A stretch of 64,000 nucleotides of DNA from Symsagittifera roscoffensis (GCF_963678635.1 NC_087063.1:8710386-8774385); one strand, 5' to 3'. Counted from the first letter of the stretch, positions 35,740 through 49,284 are shown. Made by a program: numbers and translations. Notes: a model not told the origin generated them from the sequence alone.

Positions 35740-38700
35740 CTTATTTATTTGTCATGTTAATTTTGACTTAGTGAGTTGGATAGCCTTCAGTGTCCACTCA
35801 AGCTGAATATCTTTGAATGTTAAACTATAAAGATTTATATATTTTTGGAGCGCACATAGCTTAAATTATTGGTTCCGACCATTTAAAATAGGGGGAGGGG
35901 AATTTGTATTCGGGTTTTAGTTTTTCTTTTTTTCATTTTTTTTTGTTTTCCGCGCATAATCAGGTACCACAACTAACACAGAGCCGAAGCTGAGCTTCGT
36001 ACCACTTCGGATACAGAAAGCCAACGAATCGTAAAACATATTTTAAAAAAAGCCAAAAAGAACAACATCCGAAAATTTCATATATTGGCCTGACAATGAA
36101 ACTCAAAAAGATTGAAAATGCACAAAAAAATTACCGAGCGGTAACTATGCAGGCAAAACAGGGATAAAAAGCCCAAAACATTAGCGAGCGGTAACTATGC
36201 AGACAAAACAGTGATAAATAGTCATAAAAAATCCAACCGTGGGATTTTTTGAAATCAGAAAATGTAAAAACTTGGGAAGTTTTTGTCAGAAATTTGATGT
36301 GCCATAAATTTGAATCGATTGGCAACAACAATTCTCAGACATCACGAATTTAGACGAAGGGTAGCTCTGAGCTACGTCCAAACAAACTAAGACACTGAGT
36401 CGAAGCTTAGCTTCGCACCACTTGCGATACCAAGTGATCTATCAAAATGAATGAATAAAAAATCATGCCGAAATATTAGAATCCAAAACAAGCACGAAAT
36501 AAACTAAACAATCGGTTAAAAAAGCCGAAAATACCTGAGCGGTCTCTTCAAGCCAAATATTTGATAATTCAAAACTACTTCAATATTTTTAGATCCACTT
36601 CCCCTCAGCGCACACAGGCACACAAAAAAACTTTTCGGATCGAAAAACGCAAGAAGAGGCAACTAAGTCGATATAAAACGAGATGAAACCTATTTAGTCG
36701 GAGGAGAAACAAAAAAAAGGAATATTCGACAAACCGAGTGGTAAAAATTCAACCAATCTAAAAGGTGCAGAGGTGAGCGTAAAAAATCTTTACCTTCAAC
36801 CGACCCAAAATTAACTCACTAAGCCGATAACAAACAGGCGGAAAAAATTGGCATGAGGAAAGCTTTCAAGCGAAACAAAAAAAGGAAACAAGTCAAGCTA
36901 AATAAAAAATGCAAACTGCAGAAGTAAATCAAACACTAAAAGCAACATTAAAGAAAAATGTGCGCAGAAAAATACGATTCCAAGATGTGGCAACTAAGCC
37001 GACAAAAAATGAGCAGACAAATAATAGGCCGATAATTTGAAACATTTCCTGTTTGAAAAAAAAAAACAGGTCCTGGTCAGATTTGAACCCAGCACCTTTG
37101 CAGTTCCAGGCGTATTCGTTACTTCCAGGCTAAGTTGGCCGGGAACGCTAAGAAATTTGAAAACAATATGAAACTAAGTGCCAATAGAGATAAGCCTAGA
37201 AGTCCATATCCGTCCTGCGAACAAAGTTAATTACGAGAAAAAAAGCAGAGTACTCGAATGCAATAACCTTGCTTATCGCAAGGGTAACAAAAAAAATTTA
37301 TCAAAAAAAAACTGGCAAAAAAACTGTTGCCTAATTCAATTTTTTCACTATAAAATTTGGGCAGGTATAAAAACGATAAATTGGTTTACGTAATTGAGGT
37401 GTTTCACTTTTATACCTGCCCAAACTTCATAGCGAAACAAAATGAAAAGCGTGTTTTTTCGCCACCATTTTTTAAAATAATTTTTTTTGGTCACCCTTGC
37501 AAATGAAATGCAAGTGAAACTTGCACTTGAATTGGAGCTGGAAAAAAATTACAGAGCGAGAGGAAAACAATAAGTGCACAAGAAACAAACAGCGAAAAAA
37601 AGTAATTAATAATCTGAAATACATAATCTCAGACCATGAGCAGAACAAGAACAAATTTTTTTAAGTTAAATTGTGATCCGATAGCGCTTTAGGGCTCCTT
37701 AAACCGAGTTACCGTACTAAAAATATATATAACCTATAAAGCACAAGAAGCAAACTAAAAATCAATTGACGAAAAAACTGATTGAAAATTAAACAAAGGA
37801 AAATGCGAATGAACTCATGACTACAATTAACTACGCACGCCAATAACAATATGATTAAAATAGCAAGCCGCTCAACAAGTATCGAGGAAAATATCCGAAG
37901 TAAGATTTACTGAAAAGATAAAAAACATGAAAAAATCCAACTTTGTACAAAAAGATCGGAGAAGTGATGACAAAAATTCAAACATACTTTGTCAAAATAG
38001 AATCAAGGTTGAAAAACGACTGAAAAAAAAATAAGGCAAATAAGCTCAAACGTAAAACTTCTTTCTAAACTCAAAAAAAAATAGATGCCTTGAAAGCTCT
38101 TTGATTTTCTAGCACAATTTCTGATTGGCGCTTTGTGATGAAAACTAATCCAATTTGAGAAAACTGGATTAACAGGTAAAATTTTTATTTCGCTAGGAAA
38201 TTCAATAATTAAATTCCTTTTTCGAAACTAGAAGTCAATCATCATTTTCCTGATCGTTACACTTTCGCTTTACGATACCAGAGTTTTCCTTCCTTGTAAA
38301 AGGAAATCAACAGAACTTGAAACGAAATAAGTCAATATGCAAAAAATTCAATTTGAGCCTGAATTAATTTTTAAGACTATCCCTGAAAAAAAAACAAAAA
38401 AAATCATTGCGACCCATATAAGAGTTCAAACTATGTTCGTCGACTCTTAATAGGCAAAATACTTAAAATGCGTGTTTTTAAACTTACTATTTCGAACTTT
38501 GAACAAAGTTAGTTACAGGAAAAAATGTCTTGTACCCGGTTGCAATACCGTTGCCTTTCGCAAGGGTAATCGTTAGCATGGGTTAAAAGGCATATCAAAT
38601 TAAAGCCATTTTAGATATGATTCGAACGACATAGAAAAATCACATCTTTGTCGAAACGGTTTTTAAGTCTTAATTCGAGCAAGTGAAGGCGATCTGCTAA

Positions 38701-40900
38701 CAACGGTTATTTGAAAATTGGTTATATAGAATCAGAAAACTTAACTTTACACAGAGAAAAAAATGGTTTTAAGATTGCTTAATTTAGTGCTTTCATTAAG
38801 TGCTTTCTCGGCAAAATAACGTTTAAAAAAACCACTAAATTTAAGAAAAAAAATTCTTTTTCTTAAACAACTGCTTCCAATGATGCTTAATACACTATTT
38901 TTCTATGCGTTTGTATAATTATCTAATCACACCTAGCAGAAAAACACGACACTAATTTGAATAAGTTTTTTTGTAACTTCTTGATGAATTTGGTGAGATT
39001 ATGTTATCCTTGTTGTTCCGACCATTGAAAATGGGGAGAAACTTTGTATACGGGTGTTTTAGTTTTTCTTTTTATTTTCCTGGCAAAATTAGGTACCACA
39101 AATAATCATCGGACTGGGTTGAGTGATATATCATATTAAAGCCCTTTCAGTAGTGATTCGAACCACAGTAAAACATTTCAAAATTTTTCCCAGTGTCGAG
39201 AAAAACCGGTTTGAAATTTTTGATTTTTCGTCTTAATTCGAGCGATTAAAGCAAGCGAGCAGGCTTACAACAGCTAAATTATGCCTAATTTAAGACCTTG
39301 TAACTTTATATTGAGCAAGTTAAACTCGTTTTAGGAGTTTTTTTAGCTTCGTTTTGGGAAACAATAACTTCAAAAAACTCAAAATGAAATGCGAAAATTT
39401 TTTTAAAAAATAATAATTTTTTGTTTTGTAATCATTTTTCTACAAAACTTTTGTCCCGCAATTCGCCTTATATTACTGTGACTGTCTAATATGACTAAAT
39501 TATATTTTCACGTCAAATCCTTTCATCACACCAAGCAGAAAAAACTACACTAATTTGGAAAAAAACTTTCTAAACATAGATTTCTAAAGACCATGGTCGG
39601 AGCATTCTGTGCTAGTTGCACAGTAACCGGCTATCCTTGTTATATTTTTAACATAGAAGCGAAGTTGCACTTCGCATAAACAAGCAAAAATATGACCGAT
39701 AACGTTACTGGGAAAGACTGAATGCATAAAACTTTGAGTCTACAAAATTTCATAAGTAACGCGGGCCAAATGAGAGTCTACATAACTGCTAAATGACGCA
39801 CGCCAATTACGACGCATTAGCAGTACCAGTCAATTTGATTTTAAAAAATTACCAACTAACATACCTCAATTTATACAGCACTCTATGGAGCAGTAATAAC
39901 ATGAAAACATTAAACGTAATAAAAATGAATTTTATTTTTTAATATGAGATTTCTAAATAACCACAGGTGAAATATCTTTCCAAATTCAAGCTCAGCACAA
40001 CAATACTCTTTGAATGATATTTTAAAAAATCCCGTCAAAAATGGCTAGTTAAGAAGTCGAAATTTGTCTGAAGAAAAAAAAACCACCTCGAGCACAAATA
40101 TTCCCCTTCTTTCGTTACGAAAGTCGGAACAGCAATAGTCTGTGTGAATATCCTCAGCATTGGCTGCACTTAATAGCTGTTTATTGATCAAAGCGAATAC
40201 TTTTCAGATGAACACATTTTGCCGGAACAATATTTGCGACTTAGGTTCAAAAACAAAAGAAAGTTCATACTATAACACAAGCTCTGCTTGTGTAAACAGT
40301 GGTGCTACGTCCCCATTCCAACTCGAAAGATCGGAGGTTTGAGGCCAACCATTATCTATGCTCGTAATTTGAAGCACCGTTGTCCAGCCTAGATAAATAA
40401 GCAAAAAAATGCTTGTATACTTAATCAGATACACAAAAGCGGTTCTCCGTAATTATCTGAACAGATCGTTAAATTGGTCTTTTCTCTCGTGGCTTAATGG
40501 TCTTAAATTAAAGTTGCAAAAACGATATCAGTAGTTTATGAAGATTTGTTACAAAAATAGACTTTCAATAGATAGAACAAAGTACAGCACAGTAATAGTA
40601 CTTACTTATTTGTTGTAACATATACCATCTAATATAGAAGGTGGACAATGACTATGAAATAGCCTTCTGCAAAAAATTTTAATCAAGTTTGGTGCAAGGT
40701 AAATAAGACGACAGGACATCAAGACGACATGGCCATTAGAAGACTAAATCAATTTGTAGTCCTTTGGTATGTAAAACCTGTTTCAGAAGAAAGGCACGCT
40801 AATCTTGTAGCGACTTAAGTAATTGCCATGTTTTTCTTTGATCTCTACTAATTATCTTCTTAAATTCTCTGATGACATGACTGTCGTTTTAAGAGTTGTC
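35740..40900. other. Repeat-filled intergenic region
   Basis: I see no gene. Contents by eye: head motifs acacagagccgaagctgagc (about 35,978) and gagtcgaagcttagcttcgc (about 36,397); a minus-strand tRNA-like module at about 37,070-37,140; a fold-back with roughly 30-bp arms at 37,345-37,437; a 'gagaaaactggat' family copy at 38,040-38,460; a SINE tail at 38,520-38,575; an inverted partial copy of the 1.42-kb unit at about 39,050-39,640; and a direct copy of the 24.3-kb repeat at 39,966-40,300. The distal part should also contain the 3' UTR of the hnRNP gene. Confidence 0.6.
37345..37437. repeat. Fold-back (inverted repeat, ~30-bp arms)
   Basis: ttgggcaggtataaaa on the left is matched in reverse complement by ttttatacctgcccaa on the right. 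Flanking homology (cactataaaa / ttcatagcgaaa) is imperfect, and the loop is about 30 nt. This suggests a short MITE. Confidence 0.7.
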
Positions 40901-40948
40901 GTCTTATTTGACGGAAAACATTCAATTCAGGAATTTGAACGTTATTTT

Positions 40949-43900
40949 CTAGAACTCTTTTTTAATCATTGCCTGTTGCCCATTTAATCCTCCGCGGCCT
41001 CCCATGTTACTATTCTGGTTGAAATTCCCTCCTCCTCTTCCGCCACCCCTTCCGTATGACCTTTCTTGGCGATGTCCAGACCCCCCATAAAACCCGCCCC
41101 CCATATTGTTTCTTCTGTTATTCGGGGATGTCATGTTATTGCCCATGTAGTTATGATGGGGTGTGGAGTTGTAGAAGCCGCCCGGGTTCTGAACAGGCAT
41201 TCCACCATGCAGGTTGTTCATGTCCATAAAATTGTTGCCGCCCATGTTTCGCATTCCGCCTCCTCCCATGTTCATATCACGGGCACCTTAACACGAAACA
41301 TTCATGAGAAAGTCCGGATACACGGTCAACATATACCCGCTGAGAGAACTTTCCTCGTGTCAGAAAAACCTAATTCCTAAAAGTTTTGATAGCTAATCAG
41401 AATTTACACAGTAATCCAACATTTGAAAAATCAGGAAAATCCGTCAGTTTTGAAGTAAAAAAAGGCGTTGATTGGTTGAAAATTTTCGTGAATTCAGTCA
41501 CTAATCATGCGAATATCCACCTAGTACTTTTTATTTTTTGATTTTCAGGATCGCCATTTGCATTTTCTGACCTAAATATACGGGTCTGCTTCTTCCGCTT
41601 TTTGTAACTGACTAAAATCTGCGAACAACCAAATTTTTCGGAAATGATACTTACCAAACGACTGGTTAGACATGCCACTGTAGCCATTAAACCCCCCGAA
41701 TTGATCCATCTGGTTGTTGAATCTAGGCCCCCCTCCGAAACCCATATTCATAGGGTCAGCTCCCCATTGTGGAGGAGCTCCCATATTCTGCGGACCCCTC
41801 ATCGTATGCATGTTGGGAGACTGCTGGTATCCCATCATGCTGCCCATTGAGGAACCATCGAACTGATTCATGAATCCTGGGTTGCCATAGCCCATGTTTT
41901 GAGAACCTCCCATTCCGTATGGAGCTGAACAAGACAAACATGATTCAACAAATTCTTATCTTAGACAATTTTATGAAGAATGGTTTTTGAGAATAAATTT
42001 TCGTGCAAACAGAAAAAATTTTCCGTGCAAACACGTCACCTTCGAAGTAATATTTGAATGACATTTTGACCAATAGGGTCGAATGTCGGATTAAAATTAC
42101 CACAAAACTAAGAATGAATGCACCAATTAACTTGTATTAGATGCTCACCAAATCGCTGCTTGTGCTTTCTCACTAAATCAGGAGGACCGCCTTTGGACAC
42201 CGCTGCACCGGAGTGTTTGACATCAAACTTCTTTGCCTCAACCTAATCAATGTACAAAATCAACAAATAAAGTAAGTGAGCAACAAAAACTATCTGGCAG
42301 AAAACAGAAACTTGAGGTTTGAGATGCTTAAGGATATCTGGATGTGTTCTCACTTATTTTGGTTGCTGGTTAAACTTCGCAACGTTGTAAGAAATAAATT
42401 CAACTGCGAAAGTATATTTAGCTATTAAACACATCAATTAACGAACTATTGCACAAATTCTTAAGCATCACTAAAGCAGAAACACTTTACCGTCTAAACT
42501 GGAATGTGTAACCACCAGCAGTGAAATCTAAAAAGAAACAGTGGGATCATTTCAGTTTTCACGCGAATGTCACTTCTAGAAGATTCTAGAATGTCTTCTT
42601 CCAAACTCCCGCAGTCATCCATGTTGGGCTAAAAGAAAATCTATCATTCAGATTGCTTCTTGAGCATTTGCTTAGATTCCAGATTCATGTCGATATTGAA
42701 GATTTGTCCTCGTATATGTAGATTATATGTCAACGTAATGAGGGTTCCATCTTTGCTTTTGGGTTCGAAGCAGCTACATATAACCATCTTCTAACTAATT
42801 GCATGGGTACTTCTTCGTGACGATTCTTCGGTACATGATGTAAAGATGAGCGTTTAGTTTATATGCAACTAATATATTCTTGGATAATGCTCATCTCTAG
42901 ATTTCATGATTGCATAAAGACTTCTTTTTATCCAGAGAAGATACAAAAGTAAAGCATCAAGTTGCATGTATCAGGTTCGTGTGATACTAACAGCACCTTA
43001 GACCAGTAAAGACCTCAGTTCAATTATAGAAAATAAAATATCAATTGTTACATAAATGAGGTCTGAAATTTCATGAAATTGGTTTTAGTACAAAAAACAT
43101 GAATCCTTTCTTTGTTGGAACTACATATATTTTATGAACTTCATATATGTTATGAAAGATTTAATTGAAAAAATCAATAGTCAGCTTACAGTTGTGGTAC
43201 CAATTGTATGTGAGCTGTCAGCAGACGCATCAATTGCAGCTTGTTCACTGTCAAATTCGATGAAGCAGTACTCTCTTCTACTGAAAGTATTGTCATCATT
43301 TGTGTAGACTGGCAAATCAATATTCGTGATCTGCAAAAAATCGAGGAAGCACATTAGAAGGAACTTGTTCGACACTTTAAGGAGAGTACTAAGCTAGACT
43401 ACCAGTAAGAACATAATTTCACCTTACAGTGAAGCCGTGGTGAAAAGCGAACAGAGGAAACATAATATTGAAAGACTATGAACCCTCTTTACCCAAACTT
43501 GCTTGAGGAAAAATATATTTGGCACGAAATTTTTTGGTTGTGCAACCTTCAACATTAAGAAAACTTGTTATTTTAATTTAAAATTTAGAGGGTTTTAAGG
43601 AATCGTTGCTCTTTTAAGAAGATGTTCACAAAGAGAAGCTCACAGGAAACAACAGCTTAAATTCTGCATTACGAAAAAAAAACTCTACAAAATTAAGAGG
43701 GTTTTAAGAAATCATTGCTTTTTTAAGAATAACTGGTAACTAGCTACCTTATCTTTACAATAAGAAGCTCACAGGAAAAAAAACTACCAAAATTATGCGT
43801 TACAAGACAAACCTCTCCAAAATGCCCAAAGTATTCTCGTAGCTCTTCCTCTGAGCAAGCTTTCGAGTTCTTGACAAAAATCTTCCTTGGTCTTGCTTTT

Positions 43901-45155
43901 CCATTTGTGTTCTCAGACCTCGCTCTTTTCGGGTCAATTTTGCGATTGTTCAGGACATGAGAACCAGATTGCATCACTTTTTCCACACTCGCAGTCTCCA
44001 TATAAATGATGAAAGCAAAGCCCCGAGGTACTCCATTTCTGTCTCTTTTCATTGCAGCTTCTTCAACTGCGCCAAATCTCGCAAAATAGCGCAGTAGGTC
44101 TTCTAAAAAATGATTGAATCCATATTGAATTCAAATTATTTCTCTGATTCAAATATCTTTGTTCGTGCACTGTTTTTCTCAGATGATGTGCTTTTCTTTT
44201 AATCATAAAGGTGCAGAATAATCAAATGAGTGGTCTATGTCAATTTTGAACATACTTTACACGCAAATTCGATTTTCAAGCAAATTTGAGGCAAAATTTT
44301 TGACAAAATAACATCCGCATCTTGACAAAAGAAAAGCCACCTCTTCGATTTGGCAGAATAACAGCCAGCTCTTCTTTTTAATATGAAACTCTTTGCTTCA
44401 GAAAATAAGAAGACTAATACAGACCATCAGTAGTATTCCAACTGAGACCGCCGACGAACAATTTCCTGAAAAATTAAAGTGTGCTGCGACCAGTCAAAGA
44501 ATCACAATTGAGTAGAAACAAAGATGAGGTCCCATTTGTACCGAGGTTCATTTGTACCAAAATGAAAAAACGGTCCCATTTTTACCAAATTTATTCAACT
44601 CAAAAACAGCCGAATAGTGACCGCCGCAGTCGCACCAGCGTGTTGCGAGCTTGCTAACATAGTGTAGGACTATATACAAAAATTAGAGCAGGTTATCGCC
44701 GCAAAGCGGCGACGCGCGCAAAGCCCGCCCACCGGCGACCTTAAGCCAAGAGCCTAAAATAATCGGCTTAGTAGTCTTTGGCCAATTGAATATTTTTAGT
44801 ACTAATGGGATTGATTTTTAATTTTGGCACATATGGGACTGATTTATCGTTTTGGTACTTGTGAATACCCACCAGAAACAAAAGCTCTTTCTCTTTCATT
44901 GCCCTTTTTTGGCAAACGAAAAGCCATGAAAAAACTATTGGTGTTTAGGGATATAAAATATTTCCGATTGCAATGTAATACCTCTCTTCCCCTTACTTAA
45001 TGAAACTTAATAAAAAGTAATAGTAAAATTTCTTGCGTACATTTTTTTCATATAACTCAAAAAATTAATTGGTACCTTTCATCATCCGCTTCGTTAAAAC
45101 GCTTCTCGATTTCCTGTTGACTTCTGTCATTTGTGAAATTCGCATATTGCGCCAT
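40949..45155 (-). CDS. hnRNP A/B/D-type RNA-binding protein, two RRMs, 7 exons
   Basis: RNA-binding protein of the nucleus and cytoplasm, probably acting in splicing, export or mRNA stability. Exons: 45,076-45,155; 44,425-44,465; 43,813-44,102; 43,190-43,330; 42,149-42,242; 41,655-41,924; 40,949-41,286. All phases agree and give 1,254 nt (417 aa). RRM1 has RNP2 KLFVGGLSW and RNP1 RGFAFIIY. The hallmark KIDPKRA linker follows, then RRM2 with RNP2 KIFVKNS and RNP1 REYCFIEF, then VEAKKFDVK. The last two exons encode a low-complexity Gly/Met/Asn/Gln-rich tail (NMGYGNPGFMNQ, GGGGMRNMGGNNF, an RGG-like GRGGGRGGGNF) of the prion-like kind seen in hnRNP A/B and D. The order and linker fit hnRNP D/AB or insect Squid-like proteins, but orthology within that group is not decided. 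The short 94-nt exon 5 joins RRM2 to the tail. Confidence 0.9.
44525..44880. repeat. Probable MITE in hnRNP intron 1
   Basis: Near-terminal strings such as tcccatttgtacc and cattttgtaccaaaa are met by inverted counterparts (ggcacatatggga, ttttggtacttg) at the other end. A GC-rich patch (gcgacgcgcgcaaagcccgcc) lies in the middle. There is no coding capacity. Confidence 0.45.
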
Positions 45156-45169
45156 TATTAAACAAAACT

Positions 45170-45178
45170 CTGAAAAAA
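45170..45178 (-). promoter_or_regulatory. Candidate (trans-)splice acceptor upstream of the hnRNP gene
   Basis: On the minus strand CTCTTTTTTTCAG|A ends at 45,170, leaving a 14-nt leader before the ATG at 45,155. This is a strong polypyrimidine acceptor. Confidence 0.5.
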
Positions 45179-45340
45179 AGAGAGTCACTATTATTAAATT
45201 GCTCATGCCATGAAATAACCAAAAATAACTTTGCAACTAGAACGTCACTACTATAAGATTACTCAATGAGGACAACCTTTTACCAGAAAACTAAAACAAA
45301 AGCCTTTTAATAGGCTACTTATACATGATAATTTGGAAAT

Positions 45341-47790
45341 ATACTAGTGGAAAAAAATAAGCGCAAAGTTTTCAATGTTCTTTTGGACATTTATTTCGAT
45401 TTTCAGAGTTTTGCATAGACCACAAGAAAATGATCAGAATTACCGTCTATGAAATAAATAATTAAGTCAAAAGTATCATAGTAACCGAGGTTAGTCAGGA
45501 AACCTCCATCACATATTCCAGTCAAAATCCTAGGAATTTAATAGAATATTCTAGATATGGAAGAGTAAAGTACACTTGTGGACAAAATTAAGCGCAAATT
45601 TAGGTTTTTTTCTTTTAAAAAGCCTAACTTTAAAGATCATTTTGCGACATTCGACCAGAATGACCTGAAAATTCATGTCATGAAAGAATTTTAATTCGCG
45701 CAGTTTTGGCGTGCGATATGTTGATATTGACGACTAACGTGATTGTTCGACGAATTGAACGAATTGGGAGAGGTCAGTTTTGACTGAAATGCTAAGCTGT
45801 AAAAATTCGTTCGGAAATAAAGACACGTCACGACCTTGCAATTTCGTGACGAATGCAACCGCAAAAATCGGAACGATGATTTTCGTGGGAGAACCAGTAA
45901 AAACGCTGAACTAAGCAGATAGAAAAAAAAGAAGAGCGAGCTTGAAAACCCGAGAACATTCCAGGAAGTAACGATTGGGCTTTCACAATCGTTACTGTGC
46001 TGATTTCATAAAATAGGAAGCCTGCGAATCAGGAGTGAAACCCTTCCTGGTATTGAAGAGAGAGATTATTTGGTGCAGATCATAAATTCGGAAAAGTATC
46101 GAAAGACAGTAAAATTTATTGAACAATTTTTAGCTTCACGAAATGTCTTGTATTGAACTAAACTAACATCAGATTCATCTTCAGATGATGAGAAGCTAGG
46201 AAATGAGGGAAAAGGTCGATCCATCTCCAAAGGATATGATGATTTTATCTACTGAACAAAAATCACAATAATAAATCAGTAGTAGTCCTGTTTTTAGGAG
46301 TGACCTCGTAGTCTGGTGATACTGAGACCCAGCCAGGAGCTCACTACTTTGCATATAACTAAGTTGATTTGCGCGGTTTTGCCGATAGCCTTTAAGTTGT
46401 AACAACTTCGTCGATGCAATGTTAGTGGACTGCACATTGAACTGGCTTGGTAGAGATAGTTAAAAGCATGTGAAGCTGTGTTTAGACGCTAGTCAACCAT
46501 TTCATCAATCGCTTTTTTTCGTTCATATGTGCATCCGGGCGAATCTTAAATTTTGGACGATATTTACTTAGAATTTCAACAAAACTTTTCTATCGACCGA
46601 CAGCAAATGATCAGAAGTACCTTCTGTGAAAGCCTCAAACTTTAATTTGAAGCACTTGCCAGTTTTTTTTGCGGGTCTGAACATTTCAGTGTTCATCATC
46701 CGAACTGAATTTATAAAAATTCCTGAAATTGTGCGAAACAGCTGAATTTAGTAAAGTTATCATACTAATTCTTTTACAAATCTCGCTGAGAATGTTTCAC
46801 GTCGCATGAACAACTTTTAACTCCATTTATTCAAGAGGGATTTCACTACCTTGCAAACCCTAGCGCAGACGAAGAGAACTGGCATTTTCAGGCCCGGAAA
46901 AAAAGAGCTAAATGCTTCAAACTTAAAATTGAGCCTTTCAGAGAGGGTAGTTCAGATCATTTGCTGTCGGTCGCTTCGAAAACTTTGTTGAAATTCTAAG
47001 TAAATTTTGTCCAAAATGTCTTTAAAATTAGGTTTTTTAGTCGGAAAAAACTAAAATTTGCTTCTAAGTTTGTCCACTAGTGTATAACGTGGATAGAAGT
47101 AAAGAGACTCAGATAGTTGGGAATCAAACCAATCAGATTGCCAAAACTAACACCTGCACAGAATAAACCGGAGTCGAAAGAAACTCAAAACGATTGACCC
47201 GGAATGAGGCTACTGGTGTGTCAAATCCTTATACAAAGCTGCGCTTTTGCTCCCTTGGCCCTTTATATAAAAAATTTCTTCGATGTAGTTTTATCCTTAA
47301 AAGTGCCGAGTACACAGGCATCTTAATTGGTATCACACTTAGCAATGTAATCCGGGTCTAAAAAAGACAAATTTCCTCATGTGCACTAAGTTTTACATTA
47401 GAGAGAGTTTTTTTCGATTTAGCGGAATATATAATCACTGTTTATACAACGTCAAACATTTTCAGCGAAAAAAATCTAATTAAAGTTTGAAAATTTTTAA
47501 ATAGCTCGGCTGTTTCTTACTTTTCCATGCTGATTTACAAAACTTAGCATAGATGAAGAAATTTTAAATTTTCAGACACAGATTACATTGGTAAGACTTT
47601 GATAGCATACTTTGTTTACTTCATAGAGAGTAGCCCTGATCATTTCTTCGTGGTCTATGGAAAAGTTTTGCAAGAAAATGTGAAGGTAAAGTAAATGTTA
47701 ACCAAAAAGGACTTTAAAAACAAGCATATTGGAGAGTGAAAACTTCAATTCGCGCTCATTTCTATCTTGTTTTTTTTTCCAACGAGTATG
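45341..47790. mobile_element. Nested Tc1/mariner-type non-autonomous elements
   Basis: The outer inverted ends are ctagtggaaaaaaataagcg (45,343 on) and, reversed, the segment around 47,751-47,788. The inner inverted ends are cacttgtggacaaaattaag (45,573 on) and the reversed 47,030-47,082. Both pairs are flanked by TA, and the ...gtgga.aaaattaagcgcaaa.. terminus is typical of Tc1-like transposons. Long subterminal inverted repeats pair 45,410-45,490 with 47,600-47,670, and 46,545-46,655 with 46,920-47,025. No transposase frame is visible. Confidence 0.7.
46160..46500 (-). repeat. Inverted copy of the segment at 50.47-50.82 kb
   Basis: Its reverse complement is colinear with 50,470-50,815 (agtgagctc.tggctgggtc, gaggtcactcctaaaaa, cagtagataaaa, gatggatc.accctttccct). 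The two copies are diverged, with several substitutions and indels, and probably represent terminal or untranslated pieces of the decayed retroelement family. Confidence 0.65.
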
Positions 47791-48289
47791 AAAGCGCCGT
47801 TGTCTACTAGAGACCGCATTTTATGAAAAGGGCCCAGTCGTCCAGGTACGGACCATAAAGAGCCTGGATTTTGTTATAGGAAAAAGTATCTTTTAGAACA
47901 AATTGGCATCTGAAGGGAAAGTACAATGTTAGCAAATGCAGTTGGAAAAAAGGTTGCGTTCAGTCTTGCCAAAAAAGAACAAACGGAGAATATGATCGCT
48001 GAAGTGTATAAAGACTATTTTCTGAATAAGTATCGAAGACTTTTGCTCATGGAGACTGACCTTGTATATCAAATTGAAGAACTCAACAAAAATTCAATTG
48101 AACTTTGGAGAAACTGGAGTTCGGAAAAAAGCATTAACGAATATATTGATCGAAAGGACATTGAAAGAAGAGGCTAAAGAGAGTGTACCGAAATTATTTT
48201 TAAAAATTCGGTTGGCTGCGTAATGACACGTAACAACGTATTAGAAAACCAAATTGGGAAATGCTGTGCTTTTTACGCTCCATTGATCA

Positions 48290-49237
48290 TCGGATTCAAG
48301 ACGGATCAGCCAACTCTGTCGCCTTTACCAGTAGATACCTCAGGAGAAAAATGAGCCTGCCGGTGGTGATATACTTCCGGGACGTGCTGAAGAGGGGGAT
48401 TGCGCCCGGACGACTATCTGGAAAGAAATGACACAATCTTGAGCTACATTCCCAGCTATGGTAATATCTTCGAAAGGATCAAATAGTCTTTTCTGAATAC
48501 CTTGACGCCAGAGAAGTGGACTTCCATTCTATTTGAGTTCAACCGACAAGTGAACAAATAGATCTATTTGGATGAGTTCAAAGAGCAGAATTCTGGGAGG
48601 TTGTGGTGGATTGATGACAGCCTGTCTTGATAGCAGCGGTACTGGACATCAAAGACTAAGAGTCCATCCATCCCAACGGCTGTTCTCTAGGGATAAGGCT
48701 TGAATGACGCTGGAAGACTTAGGTAAGTGTTAAGTGAAGTTAGGGATTAAGAGTCTGAATAGCGTTGACATGTTGGCACATGCATGATTGTGATAATGCT
48801 GGTTTGAGCTTAGCCAGGAGGAGGGATGCTACGAGCCTCGTTAGATTATTAATGTTCGTGACTGTAGACGCTTTTATTTGGATTTGTCATCAGCCAAAAA
48901 ATAATGAAGAACAATGCGCGGGAAAAGAGGACCTCGAGTTTTGTTCTAGATGATTATCAGACTGGTTGAATCAAAGGGAACAACCACTCAAACGAGTTAA
49001 TCAAAAATCTTAGCAAAATAGGCAAAATCAGCTGTAACGACGTGCATTGCCCCCTGATGGAGGCACAAAACTATTGCAAACCAGTGAAGAGGGTAGTCGA
49101 ATATCAGTACGTCTCGGGAAACATGGGAGTATCCAACAACCCATCTTAAGCACCGAGGCATGCAAAGTCTATCTCAACTTTGAAATCTCCGAGTTTCTGG
49201 AGTTTTGGATGGAAAAGATAATAAAGTTTGTCGTTCT

Positions 49238-49284
<47 letters not shown>

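Noticed and set aside
15205-37140. Several tRNA-like sequences with A and B boxes
   Set aside because: As tRNA genes: acceptor stems do not pair and similar copies are dispersed, so they are SINE heads.
40949-45155. DBHS (NONO/PSF) assignment for the two-RRM gene
   Set aside because: There is no NOPS or long coiled-coil segment; the RNP motifs and KIDPKRA linker fit hnRNP A/B/D.
47926-48177. Plus-strand 83-aa open frame (MLANAVGKKVAFSLAKKEQ)
   Set aside because: I could not match it to the nearby retroelement ORFs or any family; it may belong to the decayed copy but is not supported as a gene.
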